A DNA stretch of 64,000 nt from Sandaracinus sp. Its GTDB lineage: Bacteria > Myxococcota_A > Polyangia > Polyangiales > Houyiibacteriaceae. The stretch lies in contig JACKEH010000019.1 of the NCBI GenBank assembly GCA_020633125.1, positions 1-64,000 of the forward strand, read 5' to 3'. The position numbers and the translations under genes were made by a program. The notes under the pieces were generated by a model. The model did no database searches, was not told the DNA's origin, and worked only from the letters and a program-made list of their open reading frames with translations. Positions 56,542 through 64,000 of the stretch are shown piece after piece (the stretch's first letter is position 1; each line of letters starts with the position of its first letter).

Positions 56542-57333
56542 TCAGTCGTGCGGAGCGACGACCACTCGAACGTCGAGTTGCTCGGTACGTTGACCTTCGA
56601 GATCGCTCTCAAAGCCGGCGGGATTGCTGATGAGACGTTCGGGATCGAACACGAAGCACACCAACGTCGTGCAGTCCGGGTGCGTGCGGTAGTGATCGAT
56701 GTCGACTGCGAGTTCTTCTTTCGCCTTCTTGGCGCCGAGCCCCTTCCGCGTGCGCTTCACCTCGATCACGAGACGGTCCACCTTGAGGAGAAAGTCCATT
56801 CGCGCAGAAGCTCCTGCATAGCTCGGAGTCCACTCTTCTTCTCGCACGTCGTCGAAGTCGATGAGCAGCAGTGCGTGCAACAGGTCCTGAACATCGTACT
56901 CGTCGGCTTGATCGATACCGGTTCGGGTCGAGTGTCTGCGCGCGCTCGAAAGCTGCCGGGCGACTCGCGGGAACCGGCGGCAGATACGAACCACCCGGTC
57001 GACTGCAGAGTGCGAGAGGTCCGACGCCTCGTCCGAATCGAATACGATGAAGTCGTTTCGAATCGAGTCGAGGACCCCCATTGCACGCGTGAGGCCAGCC
57101 TCAAAGGCGGCTTGAATATCGTGGTCCCGTGTCGATGAGGTCATGATGGGAAGCCCGAAGCGCACCCCATCGAAGTCCGATTGCCGCGTTGGTGCGAAGC
57201 GACTGAGGAAAGACCTCACGTCGCCTTGCCATCGTACAAACCTGACGTCGCCCGTTCGCGTTTTGGTGCCCATCAAGTCAAGACCAAGGTCGATCAGCTC
57301 GCTGATGTACTCGATCTTCCGATCCTGCCTCAT
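56542..57333 (-). CDS. Orphan DpnII/MboI-like PD-(D/E)xK nuclease
   Basis: A 263-residue protein whose C-terminal half fits the REase_DpnII-MboI type of nuclease fold. ARMDFLLKVDRLVIEVK gives Asp180 and Glu191-x-Lys193, preceded by Glu166/Glu167 (VREEEWTP); CFVFDPERLISNPAGFESDL follows. The N-terminal ~130 residues are helical and not recognised. No methyltransferase is beside it, so it is not a standard restriction-modification pair. Its DNA looks lower in G+C than its neighbours, suggesting transfer. Related proteins are often found as effectors in defence islands, so a defence role is inferred. No Shine-Dalgarno was seen before 57333. Confidence 0.7.
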   Translation of the reverse strand: MRQDRKIEYISELIDLGLDLMGTKTRTGDVRFVRWQGDVRSFLSRFAPTRQSDFDGVRFGLPIMTSSTRDHDIQAAFEAGLTRAMGVLDSIRNDFIVFDSDEASDLSHSAVDRVVRICRRFPRVARQLSSARRHSTRTGIDQADEYDVQDLLHALLLIDFDDVREEEWTPSYAGASARMDFLLKVDRLVIEVKRTRKGLGAKKAKEELAVDIDHYRTHPDCTTLVCFVFDPERLISNPAGFESDLEGQRTEQLDVRVVVAPHD

Positions 57334-57340
57334 AGTGGCC

Positions 57341-57358
57341 GGTCATATCACGTTGACC
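57341..57358 (-). promoter_or_regulatory. Inverted repeat just upstream of the nuclease gene
   Basis: GGTCA (57341-57345) and TGACC (57354-57358) form a 5-base inverted repeat with 8 bases between, starting eight bases upstream of the ATG at 57333. Placed over the expected ribosome site or promoter, it could be an autoregulatory operator. Confidence 0.3.
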
Positions 57359-57398
57359 GCTCGCGCATCGCCTGCGGCGAGCGCGCTGGGCGGCCGGA

Positions 57399-58283
57399 TC
57401 ACTCCGTGAACGGATAGTTCGGGTGTCCGGGTCCCCAGGGGATCATGTCGTCGTTCTCGCCTGAAACGGGCATGGGCTCAGGATCGGCCCCGTCGCGGGC
57501 AACGCCGACTTCCGGGGCGGGATCCGTGTCGTCGGCGTCCTCCTCGTCGAGGTCCTCGTCGTCCGTGCTGGCACCGCCTCGGGTGATGCGGACGCGGTCG
57601 ATCGGTGCGAGCGCGGTGAGGAAGCGGGCGAGGCCCACTTCGTCGGTGTCGTCGAGGTGGAGCGCGAGAGCCCGGGCGTAACTGCTGACGGCGAAGAAGA
57701 AGCGCGCAGCCGCGTCGGCGAGCGCTCGGCGGGGGGCCATGGGCGCACTGACTCCGGCGACACCGAGTTGGTCGCCCAGGGTCTTGAAGGCTTCGTCGAT
57801 CGCGACGAGGAACTCGGCGTGCACGAGGCCGGAGATACGCGGGCGGAGGCCCTCTTCGGACATGCGCTCGAGCAGCATGCGGGACTGACCCCACAGCGCG
57901 AGTGCGTCGAGCGAGAGGAAGTCGAGACCGTCGGTGAAGAGGGCGGCCTGCACGAAAGCCGCTTCGGCGCGGGCTTCGCCGTCCGAGGGAAGCGCCGCGA
58001 ACGCACCGAGCGCGTTGTAGAGAGACGACCACGCCGTGAGGAGCGCCTGACGCGGGGCGCGGAGGGCGGGCGGCGAGGTCCGCGCGCGCGACTTGCGGAC
58101 CTCGTCGACTTCCTTGGCGCGTGCGACGAGGGCGTCGAGCGCCTTCTTCTCGTCGTGCGAGAGATCGGCGGGCGCGGCATGCTGAAGCTGCAGCGCGAGC
58201 CCCATACAGTGGCGCGTGTTGAAGCGCGCGTTCGAGGTGTACGTCGCGACCGCGGCGGCGACGCTCTGGGTCTGACCCAACAT
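57399..58283 (-). CDS. Uncharacterised helical protein with acidic tail
   Basis: A 294-residue protein that I do not recognise. Residues about 1-225 look helical (LGLALQLQHAAPADLSHDEK, GLVHAEFLVAIDEAFKTLGD). The C-terminal ~60 residues are strongly acidic (STDDEDLDEEDADDTDPAPE) and end in WGPGHPNYPFTE. ATG 58283 has GGAG eight bases upstream; ATG 58334 is open in frame but lacks a site. It precedes the nuclease gene by 65 bases on the same strand, so they may share a transcript, though its base composition matches the host. Confidence 0.55.
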   Translation of the reverse strand: MLGQTQSVAAAVATYTSNARFNTRHCMGLALQLQHAAPADLSHDEKKALDALVARAKEVDEVRKSRARTSPPALRAPRQALLTAWSSLYNALGAFAALPSDGEARAEAAFVQAALFTDGLDFLSLDALALWGQSRMLLERMSEEGLRPRISGLVHAEFLVAIDEAFKTLGDQLGVAGVSAPMAPRRALADAAARFFFAVSSYARALALHLDDTDEVGLARFLTALAPIDRVRITRGGASTDDEDLDEEDADDTDPAPEVGVARDGADPEPMPVSGENDDMIPWGPGHPNYPFTE

Positions 58284-58730
58284 GAGATTTCTCCGAAACG
58301 CCCTCGCCGGGCCGGCACCACGTCCCTGCGACATGGCGGTGGGCTCTTCGCGTCCCGTTCGTGCGAGTTGCGTCGGCCTGTGAGATCCCCCGGACCAAGG
58401 CTGTTGGCGTCGCTGCTCGAGCCTCAGCCGGGACGTCAGCGCCGGGCGATGTCAGTGCCACGCGGCCTTCCCGCGAAACGACGACAGCGTCCCTAGAGGG
58501 CTTGTACCTTTGCCGAGTTCGACGTTCGTCCCACGCCGACGGGAACATCCTCCGGAAACGCAAAGCGTCCGTCGTCGGCGGGGCGTGGACCTCGCTGATC
58601 GCCACGCTTGAAGCTTCGTCAGGGGCCGGGGCTTCGGAACCGCAAGACGTTGGCGATCGCAGAGGGGTGACCCCTCCCCAATCGCCAACGTTCGGGTTCT
58701 CGACGTCGCCCCCCTTCGCGGTTCGCCAAG
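58284..58730 (-). other. Non-coding region with a nested inverted repeat
   Basis: This 447-base region has no supported gene. The main signal is at 58648-58690. Outer arms CGTTGGCGAT (58648-58657) and ATCGCCAACG (58681-58690) enclose inner arms AGGGGT (58663-58668) and ACCCCT (58670-58675). It lies 3' of the chimera gene on the minus strand and could terminate it, or form a cruciform or protein site. No T-run follows. Confidence 0.55.
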
Positions 58731-60560
58731 TCACTCCACGCGAGCACCGAGCACACGGACCGGCATGGGTCGGAGAGCCGGCGTTCCATCTCCGATCTGG
58801 CCATCGTTTCCGGAGCCCCAACACCACGCCCCTCCTCCGGCGGTTCGAGCGCACGAGTGTTTGGCCCCGAGCGCAAACTCGGAGATGTCCGTCAGACCAA
58901 GAAGAGGCACCGGACGTGACTGCATGTCCGAGGTTCCATCGCCGAGCTGTCGAGAGGTGTTGAGGCCCCAGCAACTCGCTCCGCCGACGAGGGTCGTCGC
59001 GCACACGTGGCTGACGCCGACGTCGAAACTATCGACTCCAGTCAGTGCGACGACGGGAGCGGAGGTCGCCGATGTCGCGCCTCCTCCTGCTTGGCCGACG
59101 TTGTTGGCGCCCCAACAGTAGAGGGAATTGGCGCTGGTCTTCGCGCAGCACGTGCCCCCGTTGCAGGCGAGCGCTACGAGCGAGTTGGGCATGCCAGACA
59201 CCATGACGGGGTACTGCCGGTCGCCCGTGATCGACGGACCGAGGATGGCCTGAGCGTTCGAACCCCAGCAGTTCACGCTTCCGCCTTCGAGCACCGCGCA
59301 TGTCGCGAGGCCCATCACCTCGACGTCGGTTGCGTCGTTGATGCCTCGGGCGCTAACCGGAGTCAGCGCGTCCATGTTGGAATCGTTCCCCAGCTGACCG
59401 AACAGGTTGTCACCCCAGCAACGGATGGTGCCGTCGAGACGGGTAACACAAGTGTGGCCGTATCCCGCCGAAATCGTGGTCGCGTTCGTAAGACCAGACA
59501 CCGTGGTCGGTGCCGGTCGGTTGTCGCGATCGCCGACGCCGAGCTGACCCTCCTGATTTCCACCCCAGCACACCACGGTTCGATCCTCTCGAATGGCGCA
59601 GGTGTGTTGGGAGCCTGTGGCGACGGCAAGAGCGCGAACGCCGGGTACGACCAGAGGGGTCGAGCTGTCGGTCGGAGCATTCGACCCGAGCTGTCCGTAG
59701 CGGTTCGCTCCCCAACAAGCCACGGAACCGTCTTCTCGGATGGCACAGGTGTGGTTCAAGCTCGACCCGATCGTCACCGCCGACCGACACGTCGACTCGC
59801 ATGCCCAGCCGCATTCGTCGCCACAGCGCACGCAGTGCTCGCGGTTCCCCAACGTGACTTCGCATCCGGTATCCAGCGAGTCGTCGCAATCGGCGCGGCC
59901 GGCAGCACACTCGAGGACCGAACAGCGACCGGCGACACAGCCCGCCGTCGCCACGGCTTCGGTCGGAGCGCAGGTCGCGGAGGCCGCCGGTCCGTCGAAG
60001 GCACCATCGCAGTCGTTGTCGAGTCCGTCGCAAAGCTCGTCGGAGGGCCCGATCGTGTCGGCGCAGACGCCCCAGCTGCCCGCCTCGCAACGCTGAACGC
60101 CGGCCGAACACTCGCCCACGTCTGACGCGGAGGGACAGGGCCGAGCGACGCCATCCGTGCACCCACAGCCTTCGTCGGTCGAGCCGTCGCAGTCGTCGTC
60201 TTCGAGCCCGTCGCACGCTTCGTCCGCGCCGGGGTATCGGCTCGGCGAGGTGTCGTCGCAATCGCCCGCGCGGTCGACGCTGTCCCTCGGGCGATCGCAC
60301 GAGCGCGACTCGGCGAACGGATCGCCGAACCCGTCGCCATCTTGGTCGCGGTACCAGACGCAGCTCGACGCGTCGGCTCCCGAAGTTGTTCCGCCGTCGA
60401 GCTCGATACAGGTGCCAGCGTCGTCGACCTCGGTTCCTTCCGGGCACACGCAGCGTTCACCCGTCGGATCTTCCACCAAGCCCAACTTCCCGCAGAGGTT
60501 GTCTCCAGAGGAACACGCCGCGAGAAGCGGCAGAAGAGCGAGAAGACACGAGCGTCGCAT
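58731..60560 (-). CDS. MopE/RCC1 chimeric lipoprotein
   Basis: A 609-residue predicted lipoprotein (MRRSCLLALLPLLAAC). Residues about 65-200 hold MopE-type units (WYRDQDGDGFGDPF, DGLEDDDCDGSTDEGC, DGLDNDCDGAFDG) with calcium/copper-binding-like Asp and Cys. Residues about 205-265 are Cys-rich (CRSAVT). From about 268 to 609 seven RCC1 blades follow (CWGANRYGQLGS, CWGGNQEGQLGVGDRDN). It combines modules found separately elsewhere in this window (1-2816 and 15991-17355). It is probably a secreted, surface-exposed binding protein. The proposed start at 60560 gives the signal peptide. Confidence 0.8.
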   Translation of the reverse strand: MRRSCLLALLPLLAACSSGDNLCGKLGLVEDPTGERCVCPEGTEVDDAGTCIELDGGTTSGADASSCVWYRDQDGDGFGDPFAESRSCDRPRDSVDRAGDCDDTSPSRYPGADEACDGLEDDDCDGSTDEGCGCTDGVARPCPSASDVGECSAGVQRCEAGSWGVCADTIGPSDELCDGLDNDCDGAFDGPAASATCAPTEAVATAGCVAGRCSVLECAAGRADCDDSLDTGCEVTLGNREHCVRCGDECGWACESTCRSAVTIGSSLNHTCAIREDGSVACWGANRYGQLGSNAPTDSSTPLVVPGVRALAVATGSQHTCAIREDRTVVCWGGNQEGQLGVGDRDNRPAPTTVSGLTNATTISAGYGHTCVTRLDGTIRCWGDNLFGQLGNDSNMDALTPVSARGINDATDVEVMGLATCAVLEGGSVNCWGSNAQAILGPSITGDRQYPVMVSGMPNSLVALACNGGTCCAKTSANSLYCWGANNVGQAGGGATSATSAPVVALTGVDSFDVGVSHVCATTLVGGASCWGLNTSRQLGDGTSDMQSRPVPLLGLTDISEFALGAKHSCARTAGGGAWCWGSGNDGQIGDGTPALRPMPVRVLGARVE

Positions 60561-60624
60561 GATCGGCGATCGTGCTTGGACCGCCCCCGGAGTCAAGGTC
60601 GGGTGTCGGCCGCAAACAGGCCGT

Positions 60625-61704
60625 TCAAATCAGCACCGTGGCACAACCGAGCGCGATCTCCACGTTGGCGGCGGGAGCCGCCTCGAACTGTGCACACGTG
60701 GCCGGGCAGACGACGATGCGGTCGGGGTCGGCGGGATCGCCTTCGTAGTACCAACCGCCGGGATCGCCGCAGCGGTCGTACGAACCGACGTTGGGGACGA
60801 TGCGCGGCGGCGTTCCGTCGCCCGGGGTGAACTCCATGTTCACGAGGTTCGGCGCGAAGGTCTCGCCCATCGGCGGCTCGGGAATGTCGTACACGCAGGG
60901 GAGCACCGTGGGGATCGAAACGGCGGTGGCGAGCTCGCGGAAGAGCGACGACCAATCCGAGGAGCAGATGTTCAGCTGGCGTCCGCCGGTGGCGAGGGAG
61001 GCCTGCCAGTACCTCTCGCCATTCGCTGCCGCCTCGCCATGCGGGCCCGCACAGCCGTCCATCGTGAAGCCGATGCCTCCGATGGTGTGGGTGGAGCCGG
61101 GAGGGGACGCGATCGCGTGAAGACGGAACGTCCGGCCTGCGGCCGCCTGCATGTCTCCCACGAACTCAGCTCCCGTGATCTTGCTCTCGTCGTCGGTGAC
61201 CGCGATGAGGTGCAGCGACGACTCGCGACGGAGGAAGTCGGACCAACGCGGGTAGGTCGAGATGAGCTTCTCGAGGGCCTCGTCGCTGAAGACGCTCTCT
61301 TCGACGCGGAGGAACTGGTCCGGGTTCGAGCCGAGCGGGTCGGGCACGTTGATGAAGCCGGGGGCCGTGATGAGGACGACGTGCACGTCGATGCCGGAGG
61401 CCGAGATGGTCGTCACGAACGAGTTCATCTGCTCCTGCACGAGCGACGCTTCCTCGCTCATCGAGCCGGAGTCGTCGACGATCCAGACGATGTCGACGGG
61501 CGCGAGGACCTCCTCGGCGCTGACGTTGATCGCGTCACACGTTCCGATGGGGCCGGTGTCGGGGAGCGGTCCGGTGTCGGGGCGCGGCGGGACGGCGCCG
61601 TCGGTCGTGGACATGCCGGCGTCGCGGCCGGGTCCACGTCCGCTGCCTCCGTCGGGAGAACAGGCGAGCGAAGTAAGCAAGACGAGGGCGAGCAAGCGAG
61701 GCAT
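60625..61704 (-). CDS. VWA-domain lipoprotein
   Basis: A 359-residue lipoprotein with lipobox LTSLAC (Cys15). A Pro/Thr/Asp-rich linker precedes a von Willebrand A domain from about residue 68. The metal-site motif DDSGSMS gives DxSxS at Asp77, Ser79 and Ser81. The C-terminal ~60 residues hold the Cys-containing GGWYYEG module shared with the lipoprotein at 11895-13208. VWA domains bind proteins in a metal-dependent way, so surface adhesion is likely. It starts at ATG 61704; the frame is open further but lacks a signal. Confidence 0.8.
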   Translation of the reverse strand: MPRLLALVLLTSLACSPDGGSGRGPGRDAGMSTTDGAVPPRPDTGPLPDTGPIGTCDAINVSAEEVLAPVDIVWIVDDSGSMSEEASLVQEQMNSFVTTISASGIDVHVVLITAPGFINVPDPLGSNPDQFLRVEESVFSDEALEKLISTYPRWSDFLRRESSLHLIAVTDDESKITGAEFVGDMQAAAGRTFRLHAIASPPGSTHTIGGIGFTMDGCAGPHGEAAANGERYWQASLATGGRQLNICSSDWSSLFRELATAVSIPTVLPCVYDIPEPPMGETFAPNLVNMEFTPGDGTPPRIVPNVGSYDRCGDPGGWYYEGDPADPDRIVVCPATCAQFEAAPAANVEIALGCATVLI

Positions 61705-61855
61705 GGCGGCGACAGCGTAACGAGATCCCACCTTGCAAGTCGCGCGCGTGCTCACGGCGTGAACGGGGGCTCGCGGGGACGAAGGGCTCTCGCACCGTTC
61801 TCGTGAGGTTCGCTCGAGGCGCTTCGGCACGTCGGGGCACGCGACGTGCGCGCGC

Positions 61856-63334
61856 TCAACCCTCGAAGAGCGTGCCGTTCTTTCGCTCGCCCCAGCGCGC
61901 CAAGTAGTGCTTGAGGTGCAGCTTTCGCTTCGTGCTCTCGCTCGTCATGTAGCGAATCGTCCCGTAGATCGGGCGCTCTGGGCCCCAGGCGCGGTCGAAG
62001 CGGCCGAGCACCCAGAAGATGCCGGAGTAGGAGTTCGGGTTCCGGCCGTCGAGCGCGTATTTGTTGTTCAGCTCGATCATGCGCGCGAGCGCCTCTTCGG
62101 CGTCGGGGCTCCACTCGAGGATCTTCTTGCCCCAGAGCATGCGCAGGTAGTTGTGCATGCGGCCCGTCGCGACGAGCTCGCGTTGCGCGGCGTTCCAGAC
62201 TTCGTCGTAGGTCTGGGCGCGCTCGAGCTGCGTGAGCGTGTAGAGCTTCTCGCGTGGGTCGGAGGCGTGCTCGGCGAGGGTCGCTTTGGCCCAGTCGGGG
62301 AGCGACGCGTACTCGTCGTAGTCGAGGCGGTGCGAGCAGAAGTTGTAGCCGAGCTCGCGCCACGTGATGGCCTCGTCGACGAAGGACTCGAAGGGCGCGC
62401 TGCCGCCCCAGAAGCCTTCGCGTTTCGCGACGTGTTTCGTGTCGACCTTCGAGGGCTTCCAACCTTCGCGCTTCACCAACGCGGCGAAGACCTCGTGAAT
62501 CGAGAGGTGACCGAAGTGCAGGAAAGGTGAGAGGCCGCTGGCGGCGTCGTCGTCCGGGTGGTTGCGGGCGTCCGCGTAGCGCGCGAGGCGCTGTTCGAGG
62601 AAACGCTTCAGGCACGCGCGCGCCGACGCGCTGCCGCCACGCTCGGGTGCGACGCCGACGGAGTGATCGATCGGGAAGCTCGCGACGTCGATCGCGTCGA
62701 GCTTCGCGGCGGGCCACTTCTTCGCGACCTCCTTTGGAATCGTCGCCGCGCCGAGGTCGTAGCCGTCGAGTGGTTTCGGATTCGGCGGCGCGTCGAGGTG
62801 CGGCAAGAGCGTCTTGTGCAGGTGGCGTCGAAAGTCGACGGCGCGCGCGAACACACGGTCGGTCGCGTACATCGGGTAGAGGCCGTTGGAGTCGACGGCT
62901 TCGAGGCGCACGCCTCGCTCTTCGAGGCGGTCCGCGGCGGCTTCGAGCATGCGCGGCAGGAAGAAGGTCGGGAAGTCGTCGGTGACGACCGCGACCGAGC
63001 GTGCGGCGAGCGCTTCGAGCAGCCCTTTGCCGTCGCCTTCCTTCGGCTCGAGGTAGGGGAGGTAGGTGACGCCCGCGGCGGCGAACGCTTCTGCTTGGTC
63101 ACGCATGCCGTCGATCACGAACGCGTGAAGGCGGTCGCTCGCCCAGCGGTAGCCGACACGAAGCGGCTCGAGCACGAGGAGCGGCTTGCCGGTCTCCCGC
63201 GCGAGCTCGAGCGCGCGGTCGAGGGCGTGGCTGTGGGAACTGCGCCGCGTCGCGATCATCCAGTAGAGGACGAAGTCGCCGTCGCGGAGCGGGGCTTCGG
63301 CGAGCGTACGAATGCGGACGTCGGGGACCGGCAT
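61856..63334 (-). CDS. phr: Class II CPD photolyase
   Basis: A 492-residue FAD-dependent DNA photolyase that repairs UV-made cyclobutane dimers in blue light. The antenna domain is residues about 1-160. The C-terminal half matches class II: ITWRELGYNFCSHRLDYDEY, LYTLTQLERAQTYDEVWNAA, GRMHNYLRMLWGKKILEWSP and LDGRNPNSYSGIFWVLGRFD. Class II enzymes are also found in eukaryotes and scattered bacteria. The start at 63334 (MPVPDVRIRTLAEAPLRDGD) gives the standard N-terminus. Confidence 0.9.
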   Translation of the reverse strand: MPVPDVRIRTLAEAPLRDGDFVLYWMIATRRSSHSHALDRALELARETGKPLLVLEPLRVGYRWASDRLHAFVIDGMRDQAEAFAAAGVTYLPYLEPKEGDGKGLLEALAARSVAVVTDDFPTFFLPRMLEAAADRLEERGVRLEAVDSNGLYPMYATDRVFARAVDFRRHLHKTLLPHLDAPPNPKPLDGYDLGAATIPKEVAKKWPAAKLDAIDVASFPIDHSVGVAPERGGSASARACLKRFLEQRLARYADARNHPDDDAASGLSPFLHFGHLSIHEVFAALVKREGWKPSKVDTKHVAKREGFWGGSAPFESFVDEAITWRELGYNFCSHRLDYDEYASLPDWAKATLAEHASDPREKLYTLTQLERAQTYDEVWNAAQRELVATGRMHNYLRMLWGKKILEWSPDAEEALARMIELNNKYALDGRNPNSYSGIFWVLGRFDRAWGPERPIYGTIRYMTSESTKRKLHLKHYLARWGERKNGTLFEG

Positions 63335-63389
63335 GAACGACCGGGTGTGGGGTCGAAGCGGGGCGGCGTCGAGTCCCCGAATCGCGGGC

Positions 63390-64000
63390 TCACCACCACG
63401 CGACGGAAGAGTCGACCTCCGCATCGTGGTCGGGCGGGAGCGACGGTGTGACGTCGTCGCAGGCGCCGGCGTAGGTGAAGCGAACGAGCTCGTCTTCCTC
63501 GCCGTTGGCCCACCGAGAGCTCACGAGGCGCTCGCCCTCGTACGTGTGCTCGAGCCGGCGGGTTCTTTCTCGGACGCGCTCGGCGGTTTCGACTACGACG
63601 CGACCAGCGGTGTCACGTTCGGCCGTGAGCACGTAGGCGCCGGCGCGCACTTCGATCACCCGTCCCTCCGCGTCGCGTGTCACGTGGGCCACCTCCTCGC
63701 CGTCTTCGACGAGGCCGACGACGTGCCCCTCGTCGTCACGGCGGACCGTCGGCGCGGCGGGCTCCGCGAGCGAAGGCCAGCGTTCGGCTTCGACCCGGCG
63801 AGGCTCCGGCGGCGGGTGCTCCGCTGGTCGTAGGGAGCGCACGAACCATCCGTCGTCGCGGTGCTCGAGCTCTTCGCTCGTTCCACGTCGCTCGACGAAG
63901 CGGTCCGTGCGTCGTGCCTCTTCGCGCCGCGCGTAGACACGAGTGCGGCGTGCGCGTCGCTCGATGCCGCGGGGGAGGTCGCGCTCGCGCAGCCACCCGA
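63390..64000 (-). CDS. Partial YD-repeat-like protein, 5' end beyond the window
   Basis: The frame is open from the stop at 63390 to the right edge, giving at least 203 residues of a C-terminal fragment. A basic segment (RRARRTRVYARREEARRTDR) precedes short repeats with D-x-x-G-R-V pattern (RRDDEGHVVGLVEDG, TRDAEGRVIEVRAGAY, ERDTAGRVVVETAERV). They look like YD/RHS-type beta-repeats, commonly found in secreted proteins. No start can be assigned. Confidence 0.5.
   Translation of the reverse strand, partial: GWLRERDLPRGIERRARRTRVYARREEARRTDRFVERRGTSEELEHRDDGWFVRSLRPAEHPPPEPRRVEAERWPSLAEPAAPTVRRDDEGHVVGLVEDGEEVAHVTRDAEGRVIEVRAGAYVLTAERDTAGRVVVETAERVRERTRRLEHTYEGERLVSSRWANGEEDELVRFTYAGACDDVTPSLPPDHDAEVDSSVAWW

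Overview
The window is high-GC DNA (roughly two thirds G+C) packed with bacterial genes. The gene families point to the Myxococcota, most likely the Polyangiia (Polyangium/Sandaracinus-type relatives). They include many secreted lipoproteins with MopE-type D-N-D-C-D-G repeats, RCC1 repeats, VWA-like domains and Asp-Ala-Gly-rich linkers, an MglA-like GTPase next to a roadblock protein, several FHA-like proteins and a divergent Tad pilus locus. This placement comes from family content only. I saw no tRNA, rRNA, CRISPR array, insertion sequence or integrase.

Layout. 1-2.8 kb: a surface lipoprotein (MopE repeats, beta-propeller, lamin-tail domain) running off the left edge and broken by eight single-base deletions. 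3-6.4 kb: a fatty acid hydroxylase-type membrane enzyme, and an SMP-30-like lipoprotein divergent from a LysR regulator with TCGCA repeats between them. 6.4-10.7 kb: a roadblock fusion protein, an MglA-like GTPase and two membrane proteins. 10.8-17.4 kb: a CDF transporter, a degenerate VWA-like lipoprotein, a translationally coupled pair (KAS III-like enzyme lacking the catalytic His/Asn, plus a sodium:solute symporter), and an RCC1 lipoprotein.

17.5-34.5 kb: a Tad/Flp pilus locus in two blocks. The first holds two small Flp-type pilins, the prepilin peptidase, three TadE/TadG-like proteins and an accessory membrane protein. The second holds CpaB, the secretin CpaC, a TadA ATPase with an N-terminal FHA domain, TadB, TadC, two further FHA-like membrane proteins, a TPR lipoprotein, a second TadA ATPase and a PEGA-like lipoprotein. 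Many genes overlap by 1-4 bases, so they are probably translated as coupled units. No TadZ/CpaE was found.

34.5-38.8 kb: a GT-C-like membrane protein, a small membrane protein, a threonine dehydratase/serine racemase-type enzyme and a flavin amine oxidase. 39.1-48.3 kb: two very large tandem lipoproteins with metzincin zinc sites, closed by a clear intrinsic terminator. 48.6-52.6 kb: pyruvate dehydrogenase E1-alpha, E1-beta and E2, with a small lipoprotein. 52.8-56.4 kb: a RhlE-type RNA helicase and the two glutathione-dependent formaldehyde detoxification enzymes. 56.5-58.3 kb: an orphan DpnII/MboI-like nuclease of visibly lower G+C and an unrecognised acidic-tailed protein. 58.7-64 kb: a MopE/RCC1 chimera, a VWA lipoprotein, a class II CPD photolyase and a YD-repeat-like fragment cut by the right edge.

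The most interesting candidates for new biology are the Tad locus with two ATPases and repeated FHA-like domains, the KAS III-like/symporter pair, the twin giant metzincin lipoproteins, the roadblock/GTPase pair and the orphan nuclease.
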